From contig NZ_KB467824.1 in NCBI RefSeq assembly GCF_000344615.1, positions 4,748,367-4,812,366 of the forward strand: a stretch of 64,000 bases of DNA. The letters are read 5' to 3'. How positions within the stretch are numbered: the first letter of the stretch is position 1; every line of letters starts with the position of its first letter. This stretch comes from Janthinobacterium sp. CG3 (GTDB lineage: Bacteria; Pseudomonadota; Gammaproteobacteria; Burkholderiales; Burkholderiaceae_D). The notes below the pieces were generated by a model. It saw nothing but the letters and a program-made list of their open reading frames with translations. It had not been told where the DNA came from and searched no databases. The position numbers were made by a program, and so were the translations under genes. Shown here piece by piece: positions 17,347 to 26,458 of the stretch.

Positions 17347-19035
17347 ATGACAAACTTCCTCCGCCCCCTCGCCGCCGCCGTCGCCCTCGCTTTGGCCCTG
17401 TCCGGCTGCGCCAGCCGCTCCACCGCGCCGGTGGAGATCAACCTGGTCGCGCTGAACGACTTCCACGGCAACCTCGACAGCAGTAAATTCCGCTACACCA
17501 GCGTGCTCGACAAGACCCAGCACACCATCGAGGCCGGCGGCGTCGACACGTTGGCGGCGGCGTTGCAGGCGTGGCGCCAGGAGGACCGCGAACTGCTGCT
17601 GATCGGCGCCGGCGACCTGGTCGGCGGCAGCCCGGCGATGTCGTCGATGTGGGCGGACGAACCCAGCATCGCCGCGCTGAACCTGCTGGGCCTGCGCGCC
17701 AGCTCGCTCGGCAACCACGAATTCGACCAAGGCCGCCTGGAACTGCTGCGCCAGCAGGAAGGCGGCTGCGTCTCGACCCGGCCGCAACAAGCCTGCCAGT
17801 TCGAGCCGTTTTTCCACGGCGCCAAGTTCAGCTACCTGGCCGCCAACGTGCTCGACCGCGCCAGCGGCAAGCCCTTCATGCCGGCCTACCGGATTGAAAC
17901 GGTGCGCGGGGTTAAGATCGGCTTGATCGGCGCGGTGCTCAAGGACACCGCCTCGGTGGTGCTGGCGTCCAGCATCGCCGGCCTGGAATTCATCGACGAG
18001 GCCGACGCCGTCAACCGCGTGCTGCCGGAGTTGCGCGAGCAGGGCGTCGGCGTGTTCGTGCTGCTGGTGCACCAGGGCGGCCACAGCGCCGACTATTTCG
18101 ACCAGCCAGACTGCGCCAACCTGGGCGGCCCGGTGGTCGATATCGCCAAGCGCCTCGACCCGGCTATCAGCGTCGTCGTCAGCGGCCATTCGCACACCGG
18201 CTACACCTGCCGCGTCGACGGCCGCCTCGTGACCCAGGCCGAGATGGGCGGGCACGTGCTCTCGCGCATCAAGCTCAGCGTCGATCCCGTCAGCAACAGC
18301 GTGCGCGAGGCCAGCGCGCGCAACGTCGTCATGACCCAGGGCACCTATCCGCCAGACCTGGTCATGGAAGAGTATTTGAAGAGCGTCAGGGAGCGCAGCG
18401 CGGCGGTGCTGTCGAAACCGGTGGCCCGGCTGGCCGTGGCCAGCGTCACGCGCGAACGCAACGACGCCGGCGAGTCGGCGCTGGGCAACCTGGTGGCGGA
18501 CTCCGCGCTGGCGGCGACCCGGTCCGCCGGCGCGCAGATCGCCTTCATGAACAATGGCGGCATACGCAAAGACCTCGACGCCGGCGCCGACCTGGTCAGC
18601 ACGGTGGGGCAATGCCAGATGGTGCTGCCGTTCGCCAACACCTTGGTCACGATGAGCCTGAGCGGCGCGCAAATCCGCGCCTTGCTCGAACAGCAATGGG
18701 TGCAGGACAAGGCCGACTCGCGCGGCCTGTTGCAGGTGTCGGACGGCTTTGCCTACCGTTGGGACGCCCGGCGGGCGCAGGGCCAGCGCGTGCTGCCCGG
18801 CAGCGTGCGCCTGAACGGCGCGCCGCTGGAGGATGCCAAGGTTTATCGTGTTGCGGTGAACAACTTCCTGGCCGAGGGCGGCGACAGTTTTCCGATGTTC
18901 AACCAGGGCGGCGACCGGGTTAATACGGGCATCCGCGACGGCGACGCGCTGACCGACTACCTGAGCCAGCGCGACCGGGCCGGCGTGCCGGCCGGCCGCG
19001 CGGCGCCCGCCGGCCGCATCCAGCGGGTGCAATGA
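17347..19035 (+). CDS. Lipoprotein 5'-nucleotidase / metallophosphoesterase
   Basis: A 562-aa UshA-like 5'-nucleotidase. The N terminus is a lipoprotein signal with lipobox LSGC (Cys21), so it is exported and membrane-anchored. Metallophosphatase motifs are ALNDFHGNL near residue 34, GAGDLVGGSP near 87, GNHEFDQG near 120 and SGHSHTGY near 280. The C-terminal nucleotidase domain has FMNNGGIRKDL and SDGFAYRWD for base stacking. It would dephosphorylate nucleotides released by the S1/P1 nuclease encoded 49 nt downstream. Confidence 0.92.
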   Translation: MTNFLRPLAAAVALALALSGCASRSTAPVEINLVALNDFHGNLDSSKFRYTSVLDKTQHTIEAGGVDTLAAALQAWRQEDRELLLIGAGDLVGGSPAMSSMWADEPSIAALNLLGLRASSLGNHEFDQGRLELLRQQEGGCVSTRPQQACQFEPFFHGAKFSYLAANVLDRASGKPFMPAYRIETVRGVKIGLIGAVLKDTASVVLASSIAGLEFIDEADAVNRVLPELREQGVGVFVLLVHQGGHSADYFDQPDCANLGGPVVDIAKRLDPAISVVVSGHSHTGYTCRVDGRLVTQAEMGGHVLSRIKLSVDPVSNSVREASARNVVMTQGTYPPDLVMEEYLKSVRERSAAVLSKPVARLAVASVTRERNDAGESALGNLVADSALAATRSAGAQIAFMNNGGIRKDLDAGADLVSTVGQCQMVLPFANTLVTMSLSGAQIRALLEQQWVQDKADSRGLLQVSDGFAYRWDARRAQGQRVLPGSVRLNGAPLEDAKVYRVAVNNFLAEGGDSFPMFNQGGDRVNTGIRDGDALTDYLSQRDRAGVPAGRAAPAGRIQRVQ

Positions 19036-19084
19036 GCATGAGCGGCGCCGGCCTGCGCCGCGGCTTTTTGATGAGGATAGCAAA

Positions 19085-20146
19085 ATGATCAAGACATGCG
19101 CATGCGTGCTGGCGCTGGCCGGCGCGTTCGCCCCGTTCCCGGCGGCGGCCTGGGGCAACGACGGCCACCGCGCCGTCGGCGCCATCGCCGACCAGTTGAT
19201 CAAGGGCTCGAACGCGCAGCGCCAGGTGGCGGCCCTGCTGCGGGCCGGCGAGAGCTTGGAGAAGGTCGCGGTCTGGGCCGACTGCGTCAAGGGCACGTAT
19301 TGCGGCGCGCAGACGGCGGAGATGCTCGAGTACACCGCGGCCAACCCCAAGCACAGCCAATACCATTACACCGACATCCCGTTCCAGCACGCGCACTACC
19401 ACGACGGCGCCGTCGGCAGCGCCGGCAACGACATCGTGCAGACGCTCAAGCAGACCATCGCGGTGCTGCAGGGCAGGGACGACGCCGTCTCGAACCCGCG
19501 CCGTTTCAGCCGGCGCCAGGCGCTGCTGTTGCTGACCCACCTGGCCGGCGACATCCACCAGCCGCTGCACGTGGGCGCCGCCTACGTCGGCAAGGACGGC
19601 GGCTTCGTGGTGCCGGGCGCGCACGGCCAGATCGACGCGGTCAATATATTCGACGCGCGCGGCGGCAACAACCTGCTGCTCGACGACGCCAAGCTGGCCG
19701 CCGCCAGCGCCGGCCTGATTCCGCCGGCTCCGGCGCCGCTGGACGGCGACGCCGGTCCGGCCTTGAAAGCGACGGCCAAGCCCTTCCACTCGTATTGGGA
19801 CACCACCGTGGTCGATTACGCGATGCGCCGCGTCGGCGCGCGCACGCCGCAGCAGTTCGCGCAGATCGTCATCGGCGGCCAGCCCGTCGTCGCCGCCAAC
19901 ACCGGCGCGCCGGCGGGCTGGCCGTACCAGTGGGCCGACGACGCGCTGCAAGCGTCGAAACTGGCCTACGCCGACGTCACGCCGGGCCGGGCCAGTCTGC
20001 AAACCGGCAAGAACGGCGACAACTACCACGTCTGGGCGCTCGAGGTGCCGCACAACTACCCCGTGCCGAGTTCGGCGCTGGCCAAGGCGCAGCTGGTCAA
20101 GGGCGGCTACCACCTGGCGGCGCTGCTGCGGGCGATCTGGCCGTAA
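19085..20146 (+). CDS. S1/P1-type nuclease
   Basis: A 353-aa secreted S1/P1 nuclease. After a signal peptide the mature chain begins at AWGNDGHRAVG, giving the N-terminal Trp that is a zinc ligand in the family. Other zinc-site motifs are VAVWADCVK, HYTDIPF, LTHLAGDIHQPLHVG near residue 150 and GGNN followed by HSYWD. These enzymes cut single-stranded RNA and DNA to 5'-nucleotides and remove 3'-phosphates. It follows the 5'-nucleotidase with a GAGG Shine-Dalgarno sequence, and the two make a coherent nucleic-acid digestion pair. Confidence 0.92.
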   Translation: MIKTCACVLALAGAFAPFPAAAWGNDGHRAVGAIADQLIKGSNAQRQVAALLRAGESLEKVAVWADCVKGTYCGAQTAEMLEYTAANPKHSQYHYTDIPFQHAHYHDGAVGSAGNDIVQTLKQTIAVLQGRDDAVSNPRRFSRRQALLLLTHLAGDIHQPLHVGAAYVGKDGGFVVPGAHGQIDAVNIFDARGGNNLLLDDAKLAAASAGLIPPAPAPLDGDAGPALKATAKPFHSYWDTTVVDYAMRRVGARTPQQFAQIVIGGQPVVAANTGAPAGWPYQWADDALQASKLAYADVTPGRASLQTGKNGDNYHVWALEVPHNYPVPSSALAKAQLVKGGYHLAALLRAIWP

Positions 20147-20151
20147 CGTAT

Positions 20152-20216
20152 AAACCGGGGACAGACCACGATTTCCGAGAAAGAGTTTCTCGGAAATCGT
20201 GGTCTGTCCCCGGTTT
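20152..20216. repeat. 31-bp perfect inverted repeat
   Basis: AAACCGGGGACAGACCACG... at 20152-20182 is matched exactly in reverse complement at 20186-20216, with a 3-nt GAG loop. Such long CCGGGGACAGACC palindromes occur as dispersed intergenic repeats in many proteobacteria. Here it begins six bases after the nuclease stop, where its 31-bp hairpin could protect or end the transcript. Confidence 0.9.
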
Positions 20217-20296
20217 CGCAGTACCGGCGGCCGTGTTAAATATCCGGCGAATATATTATGATGGGTTTTTAGCCGCCACCCCGGAGCACTCCCCCC

Positions 20297-20968
20297 ATGA
20301 CCTTCATTTCCGCCGACGGCAAGCCGCCCGCATCCAAGGCGCGCGCCGCCGATGTCGCCTACGACCGCATCGAGAGCATGATCGTGACGCTGCAACTGAA
20401 GCCCGGCGCGCCCATCGTCGAAGCCGATCTGGTCGAAGGCACCGGCATGGGCCGCACGCCGGTGCGCGAGGCGCTGATGCGCATGGTCGCCAACGGCTTG
20501 ATCGACCAGTTGCCGCGGCGCGGCTTGACAGTCAGCGCCATCGAGGCCGCCGAACACCTGACTTTGATCGAAACGCGCCGCGTGCTGGAACGCCTGATCG
20601 CCGCCAGCGCCGCGCGCCGGGCCGCGCCGGCGCTGCGCAAGGCGATCCTGGCGAGCGCGCAAAAGATGGTCGCGGCCGCCGCCAAGGGCGACTTGAAAGC
20701 CTACATGCTGGCCGACCAGGCGCTCGACCACGTTACCCATGAAGCCTGCCGCAACCGGTCGGCGGTGGCGGCGGTGGTGCCGCTGGTGATCAAGTGCCGG
20801 CGCTTCTGGTACGCCTTCCAGCACGAGGGCGACATCGAACAGGGCGCCGCCTGCCATGTTCAACTGGCTGAAGCCATCGCCGCCGCCGACGCCGACGCCG
20901 CGGTGGCCGGCGCCGACGCGCTGATGGACTACCTGGAATCGTTCGCCCGCAAGGTGATCGACGGCTGA
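20297..20968 (+). CDS. GntR family regulator (FCD type)
   Basis: A 223-aa GntR-family regulator. The winged helix covers about residues 18-85 (AYDRIESMIVTLQLKPG, GRTPVREALMRM, GLIDQLPRRG), followed by an all-helical FCD-like ligand domain. It lies 82 bp upstream of the hydroxyproline epimerase gene on the same strand, and is the likely local regulator of the hydroxyproline genes. Confidence 0.88.
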   Translation: MTFISADGKPPASKARAADVAYDRIESMIVTLQLKPGAPIVEADLVEGTGMGRTPVREALMRMVANGLIDQLPRRGLTVSAIEAAEHLTLIETRRVLERLIAASAARRAAPALRKAILASAQKMVAAAAKGDLKAYMLADQALDHVTHEACRNRSAVAAVVPLVIKCRRFWYAFQHEGDIEQGAACHVQLAEAIAAADADAAVAGADALMDYLESFARKVIDG

Positions 20969-21050
20969 CCCCGCGGCTATGCTGAAATCGTCATTTTCTA
21001 CTTGGCTTTCGGGCCAAGACAGCCGCGATGAACTCCTTTAATCTGAGCCT

Positions 21051-21986
21051 ATGAAAAAGATCTCGATACTCGATACCCACACCGGCGGCGAGCCGACCCG
21101 GCTGGTACTGGACGGCGGCCCCGACCTTGGCGACGGCCCGCTGGCCGAGCGCCTGGAGCGCTTCCGGCGCGACCACGACCTGCTGCGCTCGGCCATCGTT
21201 TGCGAGCCGCGCGGCTCGGACGTCATGGTCGGCGCGCTGTTATGCCAACCGCACGACCCCGGCTGCACGGCCGGCGTCATCTTCTTCAACAATACCGCCT
21301 ACCTCGGCATGTGCGGCCACGGCATGATCGGCTGCATCGCCTCGCTGGCCTACCTGGGCCGCATCGGCGCCGGCCGCCACCGCGTCGAGACGCCGGTCGG
21401 GGTGGTCGAATGCGAGCTGCACGAGGACGGCGGCGTCACCGTGCACAACGTCCCGGCGTACCGCCTGCACCAGGGCGTGGCGCTGCAGGTGGCGGGCCAC
21501 GGTCGCGTGGTCGGCGACGTGGCCTGGGGCGGCAACTGGTTTTTCCTGGTGGCCGAACATGGCCTGCGGCTGGACGTGTCGAACGTCGACGCGCTGACCG
21601 ACTTCGCCTGGCGCACCCGCCAAGCGCTGGAGCAGGCCGGCGTGCGCGGCGCCGACGGCGCGCTGGTCGACCACGTCGAACTGTTCGCGCCCTCGGCCAC
21701 GCCCGGCGTCGACAGCCGCAACTTTGTGCTGTGCCCGGGCAAAGCCTACGACCGCTCGCCCTGCGGCACCGGCACCAGCGCCAAGGTGGCCTGCCTGGCC
21801 GCCGACGCGAAGCTGGCCCCGGGCGCTATCTGGCGCCAGGAGAGCATCATCGGCAGCGTGTTCGAGGCCAGCTACCGGCTCGACGGCGGGCGCGTGCTGC
21901 CAAGCATCCGCGGCCGCGCCCACGTCAGCGCCGAGGCGACGCTGCTGCTGGACCCGGACGACGCGCTGGTCTGGGGCATTCGTTGA
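21051..21986 (+). CDS. 4-hydroxyproline 2-epimerase
   Basis: A 311-aa member of the proline-racemase fold. The two catalytic cysteines are visible, in MCGHGMIG near residue 89 and [10 protein letters not shown] near 238. The first catalytic motif and the neighbouring flavin dehydrogenase genes point to the trans-4-hydroxy-L-proline / cis-4-hydroxy-D-proline epimerase branch (HypE/LhpA) rather than proline racemase. Its stop overlaps the start of the next gene. Confidence 0.9.
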   Translation: MKKISILDTHTGGEPTRLVLDGGPDLGDGPLAERLERFRRDHDLLRSAIVCEPRGSDVMVGALLCQPHDPGCTAGVIFFNNTAYLGMCGHGMIGCIASLAYLGRIGAGRHRVETPVGVVECELHEDGGVTVHNVPAYRLHQGVALQVAGHGRVVGDVAWGGNWFFLVAEHGLRLDVSNVDALTDFAWRTRQALEQAGVRGADGALVDHVELFAPSATPGVDSRNFVLCPGKAYDRSPCGTGTSAKVACLAADAKLAPGAIWRQESIIGSVFEASYRLDGGRVLPSIRGRAHVSAEATLLLDPDDALVWGIR

Positions 21987-23107
21987 CGGTGGGCGCCGAC
22001 GTGCTGGTGATCGGCGCCGGCATCGTCGGCGCCGCCTGCGCCGATGAACTGGCGGCGCGCGGCCTGCGCGTGCTCGTCATCGAGTCCGGCACCGTGGGCG
22101 GCGGCGCCACCGCCGCCGGCATGGGCCACCTGGTGGCGATGGACGACAACCCGGCCGAGCTGGCGCTGACGCGCTATTCGCTGGAACTGTGGCGCCGCTT
22201 CGTCGCCGACGCGCCGCGGCGCCACGAATACAGCCAGTGCGGCACCATCTGGGTCGCCGCCGACGACGAGGAACTGGCGGCGGCGCGCGCCAAGCAGACG
22301 CTGCTCGGCGACGCCGGCGTCGCCTGCGAACTGCTCGACGCCGCCGCGCTGGCCGCGTGCGAGCCGCGCCTGCGCCCCGGCCTGGCCGGCGGCCTGCGCG
22401 TCGGCGGCGACGCCGTCGTGTACCCGCCCAAGAGCGCGCAAATCCTGCTCGACCGGGCCTGCGCGCGCGGCGCCGGCCTGCTGCGCGAGCGCGTGCGCGG
22501 CCTCACGCAACACGGCGTCACGCTCGACAACGGCGCGCGCATCGACGCCGGCATGGTGGTCGTCGCCAACGGCGTCGGCGCCGCCGCGCTGCTGCCGGAA
22601 CTGCCGCTGCGGCCGAAAAAAGGCCACCTCATGATCACCGACCGCTATCCCGGTTTCGTCCGGCACCAGCTGGTCGAGCTGGGCTATATCAAAAGCGCGC
22701 ACGCCGCCAGCGGCGAATCGGTCGCCTTCAACGTCCAGCCGCGCCCGACCGGGCAACTGCTGATCGGTTCCTCGCGCCAGTTCGACAACGACGACCGCGA
22801 CGTCGACCCGCGCCTGCTGCGGCGCATGCTGGCGCGCGCCGCCGACTACCTGCCCGGGCTGGCGCAACTGCACGCGCTGCGCTGCTGGACCGGCCTGCGC
22901 GCCGCCAGCGCGGACGGCCTGCCGCTGATCGGCCCGCACCCGGCGCGCCGCAACGTCTGGCTGGCGACCGGCCACGAGGGGCTGGGCATCACAACCTCGC
23001 TGGCCACCGCGCAACTGCTGGCGGCGCAACTGTGCGGTTCGGCCGCGCCCATCGCCGCCGCGCCCTACCTGCCGGCGCGGTTCGCGCAACTGGCCGCCCA
23101 TGGTTGA
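21983..23107 (+). CDS. D-hydroxyproline dehydrogenase, DAO-type flavin subunit
   Basis: A 374-aa FAD-dependent oxidoreductase of the D-amino-acid oxidase fold, with the dinucleotide motif [20 protein letters not shown] at the N terminus and a C-terminal GLPLIGPHP...[10 protein letters not shown] flavin segment. The frame starts at TTG 21983, overlapping the epimerase stop (TTGA); GTG 21989 is an equally possible start. It corresponds to the beta (LhpB-like) subunit of the heteromeric D-hydroxyproline dehydrogenase. Overlap with the next two genes supports a single complex. Confidence 0.82.
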   Translation: MTVGADVLVIGAGIVGAACADELAARGLRVLVIESGTVGGGATAAGMGHLVAMDDNPAELALTRYSLELWRRFVADAPRRHEYSQCGTIWVAADDEELAAARAKQTLLGDAGVACELLDAAALAACEPRLRPGLAGGLRVGGDAVVYPPKSAQILLDRACARGAGLLRERVRGLTQHGVTLDNGARIDAGMVVVANGVGAAALLPELPLRPKKGHLMITDRYPGFVRHQLVELGYIKSAHAASGESVAFNVQPRPTGQLLIGSSRQFDNDDRDVDPRLLRRMLARAADYLPGLAQLHALRCWTGLRAASADGLPLIGPHPARRNVWLATGHEGLGITTSLATAQLLAAQLCGSAAPIAAAPYLPARFAQLAAHG

Positions 23108-23366
23108 GCGCAAGCGCATCGAACTGACCATCGACGGCCGCGGCGTCGGGGTGGAGGCCGGCAGTAGCGTCGCCGCGGCCATCGCCATCGCCGGCATCGG
23201 CGCCACCCGGCGCTCGGTCAGCGGCATGCCGCGCGCGCCCGTGTGCGGCATGGGCGTGTGCCAGGAATGCCGCGTCACCATCGACGGGCGCGCGCACCGG
23301 CTGGCCTGCCAGACCCTGTGCGCGCCCGGCATGCGCGTGCAAACGGCGATGGAGAAAACGGCATGA
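23100..23366 (+). CDS. D-hydroxyproline dehydrogenase, small [2Fe-2S] subunit
   Basis: An 88-aa ferredoxin-like protein with CGMGVCQECRV and a later LACQTLC, the four-cysteine pattern of the small subunit of LhpBEF/HcnABC-type dehydrogenases. It overlaps the upstream flavin gene by 8 nt and the downstream gene by 4 nt (ATGA), so translation is coupled. It probably passes electrons between the flavin subunits. Confidence 0.85.
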   Translation: MVERKRIELTIDGRGVGVEAGSSVAAAIAIAGIGATRRSVSGMPRAPVCGMGVCQECRVTIDGRAHRLACQTLCAPGMRVQTAMEKTA

Positions 23367-24619
23367 AGCTGCATTTCGACGTACTGGTCATTGGCGCCGG
23401 CCCGGCCGGCCTGGCCGCCGCGCACGCCGCCGCCATGGCCGGGGCCAGGGTCGGCGTGCTCGACGACAACCCGCTGACCGGCGGCCAGATCTGGCGCGGC
23501 GGAGCGGAGCGCAGCAAGGACGCCCGCGCCGTCGCGTTGTCGGCCGCGCTGCGCGCCGCCGACAACGTCCACATGCTGGCCCAGACGCGGGTGCTGTATC
23601 CGTCCGGCCCGAAACAACTGCTGGTCGAAACGCCCGACAGCGCGCTAACGCTGCACTACGGGCGCCTGATCGTCGCCACCGGCGCGCGCGAACGGCTGCT
23701 GCCGTTCCCCGGCTGGACCCTGCCGGGCGTGACCGGCGCCGGCGGCCTGCAGGCGCTGGTCAAAGGCGGTTATCCGGTGGCCGGCAAACGCATCGTCGTG
23801 GCCGGCTCCGGGCCGTTGCTGCTGGCGGTCGCCGCAACCCTGCGCGAACGTGGCGCGCACGTGCTGGCAATCGTCGAACAAGCGCCGCTGCGGCGGCTGG
23901 CGCGGTTCGCGCTGGCGCTGTTCGGCACGCCCGGCAAACTGCACCAGGCGTTGCAACTGCGGCGCCAACTGAACGGCGTGCCCTACCACAGCGGCGCCTA
24001 CATCAGCGCGGCCGGCGGCGACGGCCAACTGCGCGAAGTCACGCTGCAAACCGGCGCGAGCCGGCGGATACTCGCCTGCGACTACCTGGCCTGCGGCTAC
24101 GGCCTGCTGCCCAACCTGGAACTGGCGGAGGCGCTCGGCTGCGCGACGGCGGACAACGCCGTCCAAGTCGACCGCTGGCAGCAAAGCTCGCGGCCCGACA
24201 TCTACTGCGCCGGCGAAAGCACCGGCGTCGGCGGCGTCGACCTGGCGCTGGTGGAAGGGCGCATCGCCGGCCTGGCCGCCGTCGACGACCTGGCGCGGGC
24301 CGCTCGCCACTTGGCGCAACGCGCGCGCGGGCGCCGCTTTGCCGCCCGCCTGGCCGGCGCCTTCGCGCTGCGGCCCGAACTGCGCGGCCTGTGCGAGGCC
24401 GACACCATCGTCTGCCGCTGCGAAGACGTGCGGCACGGCGAACTGGCGCCGCACGCCGACTGGCGCAGCGCCAAACTGCACACCCGCTGCGGCATGGGCG
24501 CGTGCCAGGGCCGCGTCTGCGGCGGCGCCGCCGCAACGCTCTACGGCTGGAGCAAAGATGCCGCGCGCATGCCGCTGGCGCCGGCGCGCATCGCCAGCCT
24601 CCTCGCCGACGCCGAATAG
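23363..24619 (+). CDS. D-hydroxyproline dehydrogenase, FAD/[2Fe-2S] large subunit
   Basis: A 418-aa pyridine-nucleotide-disulfide-oxidoreductase-like flavoprotein. The FAD motif [19 protein letters not shown] begins at residue 6, an NAD(P)-like motif IVVAGSGPLLLAVAA lies near 150, and the C terminus has a BFD-like [2Fe-2S] site (VCRCEDV ... CGMGACQGRVCG). It corresponds to the alpha (LhpE-like) subunit. The ATG overlaps the small-subunit stop. Confidence 0.85.
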   Translation: MKLHFDVLVIGAGPAGLAAAHAAAMAGARVGVLDDNPLTGGQIWRGGAERSKDARAVALSAALRAADNVHMLAQTRVLYPSGPKQLLVETPDSALTLHYGRLIVATGARERLLPFPGWTLPGVTGAGGLQALVKGGYPVAGKRIVVAGSGPLLLAVAATLRERGAHVLAIVEQAPLRRLARFALALFGTPGKLHQALQLRRQLNGVPYHSGAYISAAGGDGQLREVTLQTGASRRILACDYLACGYGLLPNLELAEALGCATADNAVQVDRWQQSSRPDIYCAGESTGVGGVDLALVEGRIAGLAAVDDLARAARHLAQRARGRRFAARLAGAFALRPELRGLCEADTIVCRCEDVRHGELAPHADWRSAKLHTRCGMGACQGRVCGGAAATLYGWSKDAARMPLAPARIASLLADAE

Positions 24620-24646
24620 AAAAAGCGTCGACGTCCACTGTTGCGG

Positions 24647-25423
24647 TCAGATTTTGTTGGCGGCGCGGTATTGGCTCGGGGTGACGCCGACTTTTTCCTT
24701 GAATTGGCGGGTGAAGGCGCTGTGGTCGTGGTAGCCGCAGGCGACGGCGATGTCGGTGATGTTTTGCGCGCCGGCCAGCAGTGTGGTGGCCGCGTCGAGC
24801 CGGGTTTTGATGATCATTTGGCGCGGCGTCAGCTGGAAGATGCGGTGGAAGTAGCGCTCGATCTGCGACGCCGATAGTTTGGCGATGCGCGCCAGGTCGG
24901 CCAGCTGGATCGGTTGTTCGTAGTTTTCCAGGATGTGGTTGGCCGCCGCCGAGATGCGCCGGTACACCGGGTGTTCCTGGTCCGGCATGTTGAGGTCGCG
25001 CGAGATGCCGGTCAGGCCGACGATGGCGCCGGCGTTGTCGCGCAGCGCCATTTTGTGGGTCATGCACCAGCCCGGGTCGCGGTCCGGGTACAGGTGCAGT
25101 TCCAGCCGGTCGCGTATCTCCGCTCCACCCGCCAGCACGGCGCGGTCCTGCGCCAGGTAGGTGCAGGCGTAGGCGGCCGGGAATACCTCGGCGGTGTGGC
25201 GGCCTACCATCGCCGCCTTGTCGCGCATGCCGCAGCGGCTGGCCAGCGTCTGGTTCACCAGCACGTAGCGGCTTTCTTTGTCTTTGACGAAAAAGACGAC
25301 GTCTGGCAGCAGGTCGAATAGCGGTGCGGCGAAGCAGGCGTTGTCGGCCAGCGACGCCAGCAGCAGCCGCGCCGCGTCGCCGCCGGCGCTGTCCTCGTGT
25401 CGGTTTTGCTCTGTCATTGGCAT
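24647..25423 (-). CDS. AraC family regulator with N-terminal PAS domain
   Basis: A 258-aa regulator. Residues about 35-150 form a PAS-like sensor (LLPDVVFFVKDKESRYVLVN, then GIVGLTGISRDL-like end), and residues about 160-258 form two AraC helix-turn-helix motifs (IQLADLARIAKLSASQIERY; NITDIAVACGYHDHSAFTR). It is convergent with the dehydrogenase operon and precedes nothing on its own strand except intergenic DNA. Together with the GntR regulator it brackets the hydroxyproline genes and may sense the substrate. Confidence 0.85.
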   Translation of the reverse strand: MPMTEQNRHEDSAGGDAARLLLASLADNACFAAPLFDLLPDVVFFVKDKESRYVLVNQTLASRCGMRDKAAMVGRHTAEVFPAAYACTYLAQDRAVLAGGAEIRDRLELHLYPDRDPGWCMTHKMALRDNAGAIVGLTGISRDLNMPDQEHPVYRRISAAANHILENYEQPIQLADLARIAKLSASQIERYFHRIFQLTPRQMIIKTRLDAATTLLAGAQNITDIAVACGYHDHSAFTRQFKEKVGVTPSQYRAANKI

Positions 25424-25506
25424 GCTTGAGTCAGTCCCGTCAGGTGGCGCCGTTGCCGGCGGTGGGCGGTGCCGGCGCGCCGCGCGCGGCCGGCGTCGTC
25501 GCCTGT

Positions 25507-26418
25507 CTACAGCAAGTTGCTCAGGTCGGGCCGCGTCTCCAGCGCCGCGCGGACGATTGCCGTCACCCGTTCGCGCTCGGCACCGCTCAACGGCTGGCGC
25601 GGCCGGCGCACGTTTTCGTTGCCGACGCCGACCAGCGTTTCAACCAGTTTCAGGTTCTGCACCAGTTTGTTCGATACGTCCAGGTGCATCAGCGGCATGA
25701 ACCATTGGTATAGCTTGAGCGCCTCGTCCCAGCGCTTGGCTTTCATCAGTTGGTACAGTACCACGGTCTCTTTCGGGAAGGCCACCACCAGCCCGGCCAG
25801 CAGGCCGTCGGCGCCCACCGCCAGCCCTTCGAAGGACAGGTCGTCGACGCCCATGAACAGCTGGTAGCGCTGGCCCAGGGCGTTGCGCAGGTCGGTGATT
25901 CGGCGCACGTTGTCGCTCGATTCCTTGATCGCCACCAGCCATTCGCAGTCGGCCAGGTCGAGGAAGTCCTGCGCCGTCAGGTCGACCTTGTAGGTGACCG
26001 GATTGTTGTACACCATGATCGGTAATTGGGCCGCCTTGGCGATGGTGCGCAGGTTGTCCTTGGCCTCGCGCGCGTCGGCCGCGTACAGCACCGACGGCAT
26101 TACCATGAAGCCTTGCACGCCCATGGCGGCGGCCTGCTCGACGAAGCGGCAGGCGTTGCGGGTGCGCGTTTCGGAGACGTTGACCAGCACCGGCACGCGC
26201 TTGTCGGCCACCGCCAGCGCGGTCTTCGTCACCTCCAGTTTTTCCTCGAAGGAGAGGGTGCTGGCCTCGCCCAGCGAGCCGCATGTGACCAGCCCGTGCA
26301 CGCCGTTGTCGATCTGGAAGGCGAAGTGCCGTTCCATCTCCGCGTGGTCCAAGTCTTCGTTTTCTTTAAACTTCGTCGTTACCGCCGGGAACACGCCCTG
26401 CCACTTCGTCGTCGCCAT
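25507..26418 (-). CDS. DapA-family lyase, probable 1-pyrroline-4-hydroxy-2-carboxylate deaminase
   Basis: A 303-aa member of the dihydrodipicolinate synthase/N-acetylneuraminate lyase family. The Schiff-base lysine sits in WLVAIKESSDN near residue 163, the family tyrosine in MVYNNPVTY near 135, and GSLGEASTLS near 48 is the family GxxGE motif. The neighbouring epimerase and dehydrogenase suggest it converts Pyr4H2C to alpha-ketoglutarate semialdehyde. The semialdehyde dehydrogenase that would finish the pathway is not in the window. Shine-Dalgarno AAGGAG lies inside a hairpin. Confidence 0.82.
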   Translation of the reverse strand: MATTKWQGVFPAVTTKFKENEDLDHAEMERHFAFQIDNGVHGLVTCGSLGEASTLSFEEKLEVTKTALAVADKRVPVLVNVSETRTRNACRFVEQAAAMGVQGFMVMPSVLYAADAREAKDNLRTIAKAAQLPIMVYNNPVTYKVDLTAQDFLDLADCEWLVAIKESSDNVRRITDLRNALGQRYQLFMGVDDLSFEGLAVGADGLLAGLVVAFPKETVVLYQLMKAKRWDEALKLYQWFMPLMHLDVSNKLVQNLKLVETLVGVGNENVRRPRQPLSGAERERVTAIVRAALETRPDLSNLL

Positions 26419-26425
26419 TGCTTTA

Positions 26426-26458
26426 CTCCTTCAGTTGGGAAATGGATCACTGAAGGAG
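26426..26458 (-). promoter_or_regulatory. Hairpin covering the Shine-Dalgarno of the DapA-family gene
   Basis: CTCCTTCAGT (26426-26435) and ACTGAAGGAG (26449-26458) are perfect inverted 10-mers with a 13-nt loop. In the mRNA of the minus-strand gene the 3' arm contains the AAGGAG ribosome-binding site, so the fold would hide it. The symmetry also allows a protein-binding operator. Confidence 0.65.

Noticed and set aside
15310-19350. A 1346-codon open frame antisense to the TonB receptor, nucleotidase and nuclease
   Set aside because: It is a by-product of high GC codon use; its translation is Arg/Ala/His-rich and low in order, and it crosses three genes with clear family motifs on the other strand.
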